64,000 nucleotides of DNA, taken from positions 93,492 to 157,491 of the forward strand of contig JAPLQI010000052.1 of NCBI GenBank assembly GCA_026399755.1, read 5' to 3'. Both the position numbers and the translations under genes were made by a program. Positions within the stretch are counted from its first letter, which is position 1. The number at the start of each line of letters is the position of its first letter. The notes under the pieces are model-generated. The model had not been told where the DNA came from and ran no database searches. It was given only the letters and a program-made list of their open reading frames with translations. Positions 1 to 7,982 of the stretch are shown in pieces. The DNA comes from Pseudomonadota bacterium. GTDB lineage: Bacteria; Pseudomonadota; Gammaproteobacteria; Burkholderiales; Chitinibacteraceae.

Positions 1-1019
1 ACAACTACAGCAGACAAACCGGCACGGGTAGCCGTTGTGCTACCCGCCACCGGCGTTGCCACACTCGTTACCGCTGTATCGTGCAGCACGATCACATCGC
101 CGGCGCGCCAAAGATCTACACGGCCGGATGGCGGCATTTTGTCCAGATCTAGCCCAACAATCGCAGCATCAAAGCCCGGATAGCTAGGCGGGCAGATCGA
201 TGCTGCCATGCGATCGATCAGTAATTTCTTATCGCCTGCTGCCGCCGCTGTCGTCAGTGTGGCCACGCCAACGGCACGAAAGCCGTCGCCGCGCAGCGAC
301 CCCGTATTTTGAGCGGTAGCTTGAGCAACCACTTCTGTTGCCGTAACCCGAAATACACTTGACGTTGAAAACTGAAAGGGATCGATTGTGACTGCACACG
401 AATCAATCCAGCCCCCTTGTGACATTGCTTCTACACGAACGACAGAGCCGACCGTTTTAATACTCTGAGCAAACGACAGCTCACCGCCACCGCCGCCACC
501 ACCACCTTGACTATTGAATCGATGAATCAATATCTCGCCAACAATCGGGGCGGCGCTCAGCGCGGGTGGGCGACCATCCCTCAAAAATGCACTACAAGAA
601 AGCGTTAGCTTTGTCGCCCCAGCCTCAATGCCTGCGGTATTTTCAACCGCCCATGTAACGCCCATTTTTTTACCATCGCTCGGCACCCAATCGCCTTGCA
701 TTCGAGTACGAATATCCGCCCGCGTTTCTGCCCAGGCATTCGCCCGCAGCAGGCAGACATCGATCAGTGGATCGCTTGCATCGTTCTGCAAAATGACGTG
801 GGCGCCATAAAACGGCTGTGAATCATCGCTGGCCACGCCGGCGAATACTTTGCGAAGCGATACGCGGCCGGTGGTTTTGTCTAAGTGCGACACATCGGGG
901 AATAGATTATTGGCGCGGCCAGATTGCAAAGCCGTGCCCGTCATCATGCCGCCGCCGTCGCTAGTGTCATCTAGCCGGTTGCTTTGCAGCAGCACGAGGT
1001 TTTCTGTTGTTAAAGGCAT
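1..1019 (-). CDS. Phage structural protein, partial (runs off the left edge)
   Basis: An open frame on the minus strand starts with ATG at 1017-1019 and stays open to base 1, so the C-terminus lies outside the window. The start MPLTTENLVLLQSNRLDDT followed by a GGG and MTG-rich stretch resembles an uncharacterised family found beside tail genes in Mu-like and related phages; I recall this pattern but cannot confirm it. A run of seven glycines lies near residue 170. The gene begins 3 bases after the stop of the previous gene, so it is co-transcribed with the tape measure. A tail-tip or baseplate-associated role is inferred from position only. Confidence 0.7.
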   Translation of the reverse strand, partial: MPLTTENLVLLQSNRLDDTSDGGGMMTGTALQSGRANNLFPDVSHLDKTTGRVSLRKVFAGVASDDSQPFYGAHVILQNDASDPLIDVCLLRANAWAETRADIRTRMQGDWVPSDGKKMGVTWAVENTAGIEAGATKLTLSCSAFLRDGRPPALSAAPIVGEILIHRFNSQGGGGGGGGELSFAQSIKTVGSVVRVEAMSQGGWIDSCAVTIDPFQFSTSSVFRVTATEVVAQATAQNTGSLRGDGFRAVGVATLTTAAAAGDKKLLIDRMAASICPPSYPGFDAAIVGLDLDKMPPSGRVDLWRAGDVIVLHDTAVTSVATPVAGSTTATRAGLSAVV

Positions 1020-1021
1020 GT

Positions 1022-1411
1022 TTAGACCGTGAGTAATTTAAGGGATACAACATAAACATCAGTGGGGCGTGGCACCGCGATCCGCCTGATGGGCGCAGCA
1101 TCGATCGGCTTATCTGATTGCCGCCAGCGCACAGTAAATACGCGATCATCGGCCAGCGTTAATTGCATGTTTTCTGCTTTGGCCAGACGCGTCTGCAGCT
1201 GCTCGAGCTGCAAGCGTGTCACCCAGCCCAAATCCCGCTCGCCTTTGAGTGTGATTGGTCGGCCAGCCTGCATGACGCCCTCTTGAATCATCATCGTGCC
1301 ATCCAGCGCCCGGGACACTTTTTGCTTAATCGGTGTCCAGTCGAATTCATCGGTCCAAATGAGGCCCGAAGACAGCTCGATACCATCTAAGAAAATAAAG
1401 CTGCTACTCAT
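1022..1411 (-). CDS. Phage tail-region protein, 129 aa
   Basis: Small soluble protein with no signal peptide or membrane segment. It contains a predicted helical middle (about residues 65-85, LQLEQLQTRLAKAENMQ) between beta-rich ends. Its start overlaps the tape-measure stop by 4 bases (ATGA type), and its stop sits 3 bases before the next start, so translation is probably coupled. Position directly after the tape measure suggests a distal tail or tail-tip component. No enzymatic motif is visible and I do not recognise the family firmly. Confidence 0.75.
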   Translation of the reverse strand: MSSSFIFLDGIELSSGLIWTDEFDWTPIKQKVSRALDGTMMIQEGVMQAGRPITLKGERDLGWVTRLQLEQLQTRLAKAENMQLTLADDRVFTVRWRQSDKPIDAAPIRRIAVPRPTDVYVVSLKLLTV

Positions 1412-4400
1412 ACGGCGCTCCGGCTTTTGGCATCGGTCAGCACCCTGAGCAGCTCATCTACATCCAGCTGTGAATTAGCCGTTAACGAAACATTCCGGCC
1501 ACTCGGCGTAGAAAGCTCAATGCGATGAATCACCTCTTGCGGTGCCGATGGCATGACGGGCTGTGGAGTGGGTGCTGGTACTGGTGCAGGTGTATACCTT
1601 GGCGGAGGGGCTGGCGATGGCTCCGGTGCGGGAGGTGGAGGGGCTGGTGTTGGGCGACGATAGCCAAAGACGTTAGATCCAGCAGTGCCCGCATTGCGGC
1701 GCTGCTGCAAAATATTAAATGCGGCTTTTTGCACGCTATCGCCGTTTGTACCGTCAGATCCACCCGCAGCTTTAGTCAACTCATCTGTAGACAGGTTATT
1801 CAGGTTAGGGCCACCCACGGTGCGGACTGGGGTCAGTGTATGTAAGCGTGCATCTTCAGCGGCCTTGGCTTCTGCCTGCATTTTTCTGAGTTCTTCACCC
1901 GTTTTAACAATTTCCGCTTGAGCTTCTTGCTGTCCGTGAGCAATTTTCTTACCTGTTTTTTCTCCTTCATCGCCCTGATCCTCAATAGCATCAGTCGTTT
2001 TACGAGTAGCCAACTCAGTTTTCAGCATTTCTGCCTGCGAAGTCATCCCCGCATCACGCGCCATCCCCTCAACCTTTTTCAGGGCTTTGCTGAATTCTTC
2101 CGCCGAAATTTCACCCCGCTGCAAAGCGCCACGCGCCTCATTCAAATCCGCAATGGCTTTAGTTGCCTCAAACTGCAAAGCTTTCTTTGCCTTAATGCCC
2201 AAGCGATCAAGTGCTTCTTCTAAGGGAGTCGTCGCTTTGTGTGTTTTAGTCAAGGCATCTTCAGCTTGCTTCATCCCTGCCGCGATTTGCTCACCCGTTA
2301 ACTTGCCCTTCTTTCCCAAGTCGATCATTTCGGTTTTGAGGCTTAAAGCGGCTTTTTCGCTATCAACAGCTGTAAATGCAGCCTTTAGCGCACGGGCCAG
2401 CTGCTCACCCGTCAACGTGCCGGAGTCTGACAAAGCCTTAAAGCTGGCAATCACATCTTGTGATTTTTTGCTGATCCCTGTCAGTACTAGATCTGCATCC
2501 AGCCCCAGCTTTTTTAATGACTGCTCAGCAATTTGCTTCAGTACGCTATTAAAATCACCCGCCGTAATGGGCAGCGTTTTTAGCTGTGCCTGCAAGCTGG
2601 CCAGTTGCTGGCCATCCAGTTTTTTTAATGCCTCATCAACCCCCTTGGCACCTGCCTCACTCTTGAGCATTTCAGCTGGAATAGTTGCCAATGCCAGTCC
2701 CAGCGCCGATACCCCGCCAGTATCCAGAGCTCTGCCTAGTGATTCTTTCAGCTTATCGGCACTGTCTTTACTCAGGTTTATCACGCCCGTCGTCTGCTCA
2801 AAAGCAGAAGACATTTTTTGCGCAGCAGCGGTTGTTTGCTCTCCCGCCTGCTTAGCATCTGCCCCCATGCCAATAGTGGCTGCGGAAAAGGTTTTTGAAT
2901 GTTTGGTGACTAAGCTGATGTCCTCAGCCACCTTTTCAAAATCTTTCGACAACAGTTCAGTGGCGGTGCTCCCCACATGCAATGCCTTTTGCAAGGACTC
3001 ACCGGCACTAGAAAAATCCCACATCATGACTTTAACAGCGGCATCGTTCAAAAGAAGCAGCTGATCAACCCCGACTCCCACTGTATAACCAATGGTACTA
3101 CCCAGTAATTTGACAGCCCCTGCCGCCCCCGAGACAATCCCTGCAAGAATCGCAATGCTTTCAGCAAAAACATCAACAACCCCTGCCTGACCCAAGCTAA
3201 CTAACGACATATCGAGTGCCGTTTGAAAATGTCCCAATGAGGCCTGCAGAGACTCAACGGGCTGCTTAGGGTCACCAAACGTTCTATTCAACTCCAACGC
3301 CAACTTGGGCAACAAATCTGCCGCCAGCACTTGCCCCGTTTCCAGCAGTTTGCCCAACTCACGCTCCGTCACCCCAATGGCCCTAGCCGCGATCGAAAAC
3401 GCCCCTGGCAAACGCTCACCAAGTTGGCCTTTCAACTCTTCAGACTGGACGGTTCCCTTGCTGATCATTTGCTGTAATGAAAGCAAAGCCCCTTTTGTAT
3501 CATCACTCGATTTACCCAGCACCGCCATTGAGTGCGCAACCGATTCAAACACCAGCTTACCTTGTGCCCCCTCCAGCGCCGAACCCTTGAGTGCAGCAGA
3601 AAAACCAACGTAGCCTGATTGCAGTTCTCGAATCGAAATCCCCATACGATCCGCTGTAGCTGTAATGTATTTCAGCTCGACATCAGCCTTTTCCGCGCTG
3701 CCCGTCAACAACAGCATCGTGCGCTGAAAACTATCCGCCGCTAAATTAGCGTCCAAAAAGCGCTTTGCAATCGCGGCACCGGCAATCGCCTGCGCAATTC
3801 CGGCAAATTCGCTCAACCGGCTACCAGCGACCTGCACCTGGTTGCCCGCTGTGCTAGCCTCGTTACCCGTCTGCCGAAGCGAGGCATTTAATCGATCAAG
3901 GCCGACGCGCCCAGCCTGTGCCTCTCTAGTCAGTCGAGTTTGAGCTTCCGACAAAGACGTTGTGCTAATGCCCGCTTGCTGTAAGGCCCCTCGGGCAGTT
4001 TGAACCGCAAGGGTATGCTCTTGTTGTGCCGTTTTTGCGGCTTTTGCCGCCTTTGCTGCGGCTTCTAATGCTCGCTCAAGATCGGCAATCTTTTTTGCTG
4101 TTTCTCGGCTAGTGTCTCCAGACTGCTGAGCCTCAGTACGCGCTTGCCGCAGTGCCAGCGCCGCTTCACGCGCCTTACCCTGTGCATTAACTAATGAATC
4201 TGCGACCCCTTGGCTCGCTAACTTCAGCCGTGTAAATTCAGCGATGAGGGTTTGCTGCTGAGCTAACTTAGCCATTTCAATCGCTAACTGCTGCGCCTTA
4301 GGTGCGGCTTCTCCCCCTGCTCTACCGATCTCCCGCAGCGCTTGCTGCATTCTTTCTAAATCAGCAACATTTCCAGCCGCCGCCCGTACAGCCCCAGCAA

Positions 4401-5010
4401 ATTCGTTTAACCGAGTACCCGCGCCCTGCACATCACGGCCCGCTGCGTTTGCCGCGCTCCCCGCTTGCCGAATCGATGCATTTAACTGCTCAACACCGGC
4501 GCGGGCAGCCTGTGCCTCTCTATTCAGCCGTGTTTGAGCCTCAGATAAAGACGTCGTGCCGATCCCCGCTTGTTGCAAGGCTCCTCGGGCCGCTTGAACA
4601 GCAAGGGTATGCTCTTGTTGTGCCGTTTTTGCGGCTTTTGCCGCCTTTGCTGCGGCTTCTAATGCTCGCTCAAGATCGGCAATCTTTTTTGCTGTTTCTC
4701 GGCTAGTGTCTCCAGACTGCTGAGCCTCAGTACGTGTTTGCTGTAATGCCAGCGCCGCTTCACGCGCCTTGCCCTGTGCATTAACTAATGAATCTGCAAC
4801 CGCTTGGCTCGCTAATTTCAAGCGAGCAAATTCCCCAATGAGCGTCTGCTGTTGAGCTAATTTATTCATTTCTGCAGACAACTGCTGTGCCTTGGGTGCC
4901 GCCTCTCCCCCTGCCTTACCGATCTCCCGCAGCTCTTGCTGCATTTTCTCTAAATCAGAAAGGCCTCTGGTAACCGCCTCAATCAGTACCCGCACACTCA
5001 AATCAGACAT
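1408..5010 (-). CDS. Tail tape measure protein with tandem internal duplication
   Basis: About 1,200 residues. The N-terminal 400 residues are two copies of a 198-residue coiled-coil unit rich in Ala, Gln, Lys and Arg (each begins DLE[KR]MQQ.LREIG). Next comes a typical tape-measure core (about 420-600) with GSALEGAQGK, SSDDTKGALLSLQQMISKGTVQSEELKGQ and ERLPGAFSIAARA, then hydrophobic helices (about 630-680), more coiled coil, and a Pro-rich segment near the C-terminus. It sets tail length and is ejected with DNA in this family. The start is taken as ATG at 5010 because a GGGGC stretch precedes it; an in-frame GTG lies at 5028. A hairpin separates it from the tail tube gene, and no chaperone gene lies between. 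Confidence 0.92.
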   Translation of the reverse strand: MSDLSVRVLIEAVTRGLSDLEKMQQELREIGKAGGEAAPKAQQLSAEMNKLAQQQTLIGEFARLKLASQAVADSLVNAQGKAREAALALQQTRTEAQQSGDTSRETAKKIADLERALEAAAKAAKAAKTAQQEHTLAVQAARGALQQAGIGTTSLSEAQTRLNREAQAARAGVEQLNASIRQAGSAANAAGRDVQGAGTRLNEFAGAVRAAAGNVADLERMQQALREIGRAGGEAAPKAQQLAIEMAKLAQQQTLIAEFTRLKLASQGVADSLVNAQGKAREAALALRQARTEAQQSGDTSRETAKKIADLERALEAAAKAAKAAKTAQQEHTLAVQTARGALQQAGISTTSLSEAQTRLTREAQAGRVGLDRLNASLRQTGNEASTAGNQVQVAGSRLSEFAGIAQAIAGAAIAKRFLDANLAADSFQRTMLLLTGSAEKADVELKYITATADRMGISIRELQSGYVGFSAALKGSALEGAQGKLVFESVAHSMAVLGKSSDDTKGALLSLQQMISKGTVQSEELKGQLGERLPGAFSIAARAIGVTERELGKLLETGQVLAADLLPKLALELNRTFGDPKQPVESLQASLGHFQTALDMSLVSLGQAGVVDVFAESIAILAGIVSGAAGAVKLLGSTIGYTVGVGVDQLLLLNDAAVKVMMWDFSSAGESLQKALHVGSTATELLSKDFEKVAEDISLVTKHSKTFSAATIGMGADAKQAGEQTTAAAQKMSSAFEQTTGVINLSKDSADKLKESLGRALDTGGVSALGLALATIPAEMLKSEAGAKGVDEALKKLDGQQLASLQAQLKTLPITAGDFNSVLKQIAEQSLKKLGLDADLVLTGISKKSQDVIASFKALSDSGTLTGEQLARALKAAFTAVDSEKAALSLKTEMIDLGKKGKLTGEQIAAGMKQAEDALTKTHKATTPLEEALDRLGIKAKKALQFEATKAIADLNEARGALQRGEISAEEFSKALKKVEGMARDAGMTSQAEMLKTELATRKTTDAIEDQGDEGEKTGKKIAHGQQEAQAEIVKTGEELRKMQAEAKAAEDARLHTLTPVRTVGGPNLNNLSTDELTKAAGGSDGTNGDSVQKAAFNILQQRRNAGTAGSNVFGYRRPTPAPPPPAPEPSPAPPPRYTPAPVPAPTPQPVMPSAPQEVIHRIELSTPSGRNVSLTANSQLDVDELLRVLTDAKSRSAV
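4007..4734. repeat. Direct repeat inside the tape measure gene (594-bp period)
   Basis: Bases 4007-4140 and 4601-4734 are identical over 134 bp and are offset by exactly 594 bp, which is 198 codons. The surrounding sequence is a diverged copy of the same unit, giving protein repeats at about residues 19-216 and 217-410. The identical core contains an Ala/Lys-rich stretch. This is a recent in-frame tandem duplication, or one kept uniform by gene conversion. Confidence 0.9.
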
Positions 5011-5041
5011 CACAAAGCCCCAAAACACACCCGATAAAACT

Positions 5042-5071
5042 TAAGTCGACGACATTGATGTCGTCGACTTA
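5042..5071 (-). terminator. Perfect hairpin between tail tube and tape measure genes
   Basis: A 13-bp perfect stem (TAAGTCGACGACA paired with its complement) encloses a TTGA loop. It lies 7 bases after the tail tube stop and just before the tape measure start. Read leftward it is followed by AGTTTTATC, a weak U-run, so partial termination is plausible. It would lower tape-measure expression relative to the tail tube. Confidence 0.65.
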
Positions 5072-5077
5072 GGCTCA

Positions 5078-5830
5078 TTACAACATTTCAATCACGCCCA
5101 ACTGGCCCATCTGCGCGTTATTCGGCGCGGTTGGGTCTGCCAGCAGTTCGGCTTCTAAATCCAGCTCGCCAAACTTTTTATTACTGATGAGATCGATCAC
5201 TTTGGCGGGGTCAAAAGTGACACGCCACAGGCTTAAACGAGCCTCACGGCCGCTTTGCGCCTTGTTATTGCCCTTAAACAGCACCTCATACTCAGTAGGG
5301 TCTGTACTAAAAATACCGACGTTTACAGCACTGGCATATGTGTAATTGGCCTTAACCGGCATCACAAACGGGCCGGTAATACTGAGTACTTCAAAGGTGC
5401 CGAACTGCGGATCAAGGCGGTAATGAGTGCCTTCAGTCAGCGATAACGGCGTGCCGGTTGAATCTTTCAGCGTCACCGCGCTGACTGCACCATGCGCCAG
5501 CTTATAAATGCCGCCGACTTCGAGCGTGGCAAAGCTTTCATTCGTGACCGAACCGCCCACCACCGCCAAGCTATTGGCATGCAGGGCCATAGCCGCAATT
5601 TCAGGATCAAACTGTGAGGTCTTCAGCTTTAAGCTGGCATCGGGTGAGCCATAGCGCACATCAATCGTGCCCTCGCCATTACTGCCTTCTAACTTGGTTT
5701 TGTCGCGCTTGAGCGTGAGCTGAAAGTCAGGGCAATTGCCCAGCAAACGAAAATGGCTCGTGCCTTTTTTTCTGATTAGCACTTGGCCATCAAAGCTAAA
5801 GTGCTCGCGGATAAATGGAGTGGCTGGCAT
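5078..5830 (-). CDS. Major tail tube protein (phage tail protein), 250 aa
   Basis: Beta-rich soluble protein, about the length of many siphovirus-type tail tube proteins. The N-terminus carries RKKGTSHFRLLGNC and LTLKRDKTKLEG, and the C-terminal half contains YEVLFKGNNKAQSG and RVTFDPAKV, a pattern recalled from Mu-like and lambda-like tube proteins. It lies just upstream of the tape measure gene, which is the usual place for the tube gene. A 55-aa gene ends right at its start (stop TAA followed directly by ATG). The assignment rests on position and general resemblance; no catalytic residues are expected. Confidence 0.75.
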   Translation of the reverse strand: MPATPFIREHFSFDGQVLIRKKGTSHFRLLGNCPDFQLTLKRDKTKLEGSNGEGTIDVRYGSPDASLKLKTSQFDPEIAAMALHANSLAVVGGSVTNESFATLEVGGIYKLAHGAVSAVTLKDSTGTPLSLTEGTHYRLDPQFGTFEVLSITGPFVMPVKANYTYASAVNVGIFSTDPTEYEVLFKGNNKAQSGREARLSLWRVTFDPAKVIDLISNKKFGELDLEAELLADPTAPNNAQMGQLGVIEML

Positions 5831-5998
5831 TTATTCGGCTTCCTTTTTTGTGGCCACGTTGGCCTTGGTTTTAGTGTCACTAGCAATGCCGTTGTCTTTT
5901 AGCCAGCCTGCAGTGGATTCATCCACGTCGACTTCATCGCCGGCGCGGTGCTGCTTGCCTGCATCGATATGGTCTTGCTTGAGTAATACCTGGGGCAT
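5831..5998 (-). CDS. Small phage protein, 55 aa (resembles DUF7210)
   Basis: The frame reads MPQVLLKQDHIDAGKQHRAG and continues with a GDEVDVDESTAGWL segment. A short beta unit of the type LLKxHxHAGxxYxxGDxIDVDxxxAxWL is recalled from small phage proteins of the DUF7210 group. Its stop codon abuts the tail tube ATG, so translation is coupled. The C-terminus is rich in Lys, Thr and Glu. Its role is unknown. It is short but its fit between neighbours makes it a convincing gene. Confidence 0.75.
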   Translation of the reverse strand: MPQVLLKQDHIDAGKQHRAGDEVDVDESTAGWLKDNGIASDTKTKANVATKKEAE

Positions 5999-6014
5999 AT
6001 AGCCTCCTTTAGAT

Positions 6015-6434
6015 TTACAAATTAGGCAGGGTGAGCTGTATCGCCACCCACCCGTAGGGAAACTCCAACTGCCCGCTTTGCCGCAGCTCAGTAATCGCTA
6101 CCGGCCCCAGCTCCCTAGGCAGGCAATCTTTATCTAAAGCCGCCAACAATTCGTCATACAACGCCCCCTCGGCATCTTCGATAGCAAAAGCCTCTGCACC
6201 ACCCACCCGCAGCTGACCCACAATGGCCACACGGCGCAAACCACCATTTGCCAGCTCGCCAGGGATGTTTTCTAAATCCTGCAAACCCTGATGCACAACG
6301 GTAATCACACCTTTTTCTAACGCTTCATCACCCCGCTCAGCAAAATCCTGCATAGAACGAGTCACTATTCGTAAAGGCAGCTGAGAGGATAAATGCTCTT
6401 TTAAAGCGTTCATCCGTATAGAAAGTCGGCTCAT
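6015..6434 (-). CDS. Putative tail terminator / minor tail protein, 139 aa
   Basis: Soluble alpha/beta protein with the N-terminus MSRLSIRMNALKEHLSSQLP and a beta-rich C-terminus ending YGWVAIQLTLPNL. It overlaps the stop of the gp10-like gene by 4 bases. Genes in this place, between the gp10-like protein and the tail tube, usually encode the tail terminator that caps the tube. That is an inference from order; the sequence alone does not prove it. Confidence 0.65.
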   Translation of the reverse strand: MSRLSIRMNALKEHLSSQLPLRIVTRSMQDFAERGDEALEKGVITVVHQGLQDLENIPGELANGGLRRVAIVGQLRVGGAEAFAIEDAEGALYDELLAALDKDCLPRELGPVAITELRQSGQLEFPYGWVAIQLTLPNL

Positions 6435-6934
6435 TGCATAAATCCTTGTATGGCTGCCTCTCGCATGATTTGCATCACGCGGCTTTCAGTCTGCTTAAAC
6501 GCGCGTTCAACAAATGGGTTTGGTGCAATACCGCGCCTAGCGATGGCTCGCCCAATTAAAAATGTCAGCGAATCCACCTGTGCCTTCCCCTTTTTGCTCC
6601 GACTGGCACGAGAGCCAACCACCCGCAAACGCACCCACTCGGCAAAAGCAGAACCCGGCTGCATATTGGGAAAGCGTCCAGCAGGGCGGCCCGCATTCAC
6701 AAACCCTGCATACTTAACGCTGGGGGCAATGGTTCGAGAAAGCGCACTGGTTTTTTCAACATGAATCGAATTGGTCAGCAAAGTGAAGCCCTTTGGCGCT
6801 TCCTCTTTCATAGCCGCTGCGACTTCATGCCCTGCCCGATCTAAGCCCTTAATGAGTGACTTTCTTAATGACTGATCAGCAGATGCCAATGCGGCCTGCA
6901 CCGCTTCATCATCAACACGAATCGTAAAACTCAT
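6431..6934 (-). CDS. HK97 gp10-like head-tail connector / virion morphogenesis protein
   Basis: 167 residues. The N-terminal half has LRKSLIKGLDRAGHEVAAAMKEEAPKGFTLLTNSI, which is the typical helix followed by (A/T)P-x-(R/K)-TG-x-L-x-x-S-I pattern of HK97 gp10-like proteins. The C-terminus has RRGIAPNPFVERAFKQTE, another usual landmark of the family. It joins head and tail during assembly. Four-base overlaps at both ends place it in a tightly coupled connector operon. Confidence 0.85.
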   Translation of the reverse strand: MSFTIRVDDEAVQAALASADQSLRKSLIKGLDRAGHEVAAAMKEEAPKGFTLLTNSIHVEKTSALSRTIAPSVKYAGFVNAGRPAGRFPNMQPGSAFAEWVRLRVVGSRASRSKKGKAQVDSLTFLIGRAIARRGIAPNPFVERAFKQTESRVMQIMREAAIQGFMQ

Positions 6935-7557
6935 GAACTGCCCGCCTTCCAGAACTCATCCAGCAGCGCCTGATACAGCGCAGCAGGGGTGCTATTGCGT
7001 GGCGAGCCGGTCAGGCCGTCACGCATAGATACCGGCTTATTAATATTGCGCATGGCCAGCTCTCGCATCGCCTCCGCCTGACAACGCAATATCAGCAGCG
7101 GCACATCCTGGCTTTGCACCGTGGTTTGCGCTGCTGTGCCGACTTTATGCAGGGCAAGGTAGTGATAAGAAAAGCGGCTACCACACACGCTAAGCTGCTG
7201 CGGTGTAGGTGCCGGGCTCAGCGTTAAAGCCTGCTGATCATTGATATCCACCCTAGCTACACGCGGTAATTGGCCGGGATATAAAGGCTCCCAAGGCATG
7301 TAGCCATGCGCACCCCAGATCATTTGCCGATACTGGATAAAATCAGCCGGCACGGCATAGCAGTTTGGGTAATCAGCCATCTGCCCCGTCAGCAGATCAA
7401 AGCTGCCAATGCCGATGCGTGGCCGCTGCGTACTGAAATCAGCGAGGGCCGTATCCAAATGGCGCTGAAAATCTGCATCATCTGCAGCCTTAAACCCACT
7501 GACGGCATCGCCAAGGCTGGCTTTCAGCTGAGTGATAATTTCACCCCGGCTAATCAT
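6931..7557 (-). CDS. Putative phage head completion / adaptor protein, 208 aa
   Basis: A mostly helical protein starting MISRGEIITQLKASLGDAV, with a central PADFIQYRQMIWGAH region and a C-terminal helix ALYQALLDEFWKAGSS. The order capsid, small protein, this protein, gp10-like protein matches the place of head-tail adaptor (gp6-like) genes. It overlaps the upstream stop by one base (TAATG arrangement) and the downstream start by four. No enzymatic motif is seen. The adaptor role is positional inference. Confidence 0.65.
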   Translation of the reverse strand: MISRGEIITQLKASLGDAVSGFKAADDADFQRHLDTALADFSTQRPRIGIGSFDLLTGQMADYPNCYAVPADFIQYRQMIWGAHGYMPWEPLYPGQLPRVARVDINDQQALTLSPAPTPQQLSVCGSRFSYHYLALHKVGTAAQTTVQSQDVPLLILRCQAEAMRELAMRNINKPVSMRDGLTGSPRNSTPAALYQALLDEFWKAGSS

Positions 7558-7934
7558 TACTGGCCCTCACCCGTAGTTTTGTCTGCATTAGCTGCACCCG
7601 CACGATTAAGCAGATGTTCAGCTACCGCGCCCAGCACACCTTTGCGGCTTTTACCCAGCTGCTCCAGCTCCCCCAAGCGCTCCAGCTCGATATCAGGCAG
7701 ATCAGCCATCGCAGCAATTACGCTTTCTACATTGCCATCCAGCAACAGCTGCATTGCCAGATCAAGCTCTGATACATCAATTTTCTCCTGCTCATCAGCA
7801 GGGCCATCCGCTGGAGCGGAATAATCAGGGTGTAAGTAAGCTTCAACAGAGCGAGTCTGGCCGGGAGGAATAGTGAATAAACCGACGGTCAAAAAGCGAT
7901 CGGTTTCATTGGTAAATGGCACGAGGTTTGACAT
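7557..7934 (-). CDS. Hypothetical phage protein after the capsid gene, 125 aa
   Basis: The N-terminal 40 residues (FTNETDRFLTVGLFTIPPGQTRSV) look like a small beta domain that could bind capsid or tail. The rest is acidic and helical (ADEQEKIDVSELDLAMQLLL, DLPDIELERLGELEQLG). GGAAAAATC precedes the ATG at a good distance. It is the first gene after the capsid terminator hairpin. A decoration or connector role is possible but not shown. Confidence 0.65.
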   Translation of the reverse strand: MSNLVPFTNETDRFLTVGLFTIPPGQTRSVEAYLHPDYSAPADGPADEQEKIDVSELDLAMQLLLDGNVESVIAAMADLPDIELERLGELEQLGKSRKGVLGAVAEHLLNRAGAANADKTTGEGQ

Positions 7935-7952
7935 GATTTTTCCAGCACAAAA

Positions 7953-7976
7953 GCCCCGCTAGCGAGCCAGCGGGGC
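7953..7976 (-). terminator. Terminator after the capsid gene
   Basis: The stem GCCCCGCT/AGCGGGGC has an 8-base loop and is followed, reading leftward, by TTTTGTG. It lies 6 bases beyond the capsid stop codon at 7983. Partial termination here would keep capsid mRNA in excess over the connector and tail mRNA. Confidence 0.75.
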
Positions 7977-7982
7977 GGGTTA

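Noticed and set aside
2087..3064. Rightward 325-codon open frame opposite the tape measure gene
   Set aside because: It is Ser/Ala/Cys-rich mirror sequence of the tape measure coding strand, with no ribosome site or family match.
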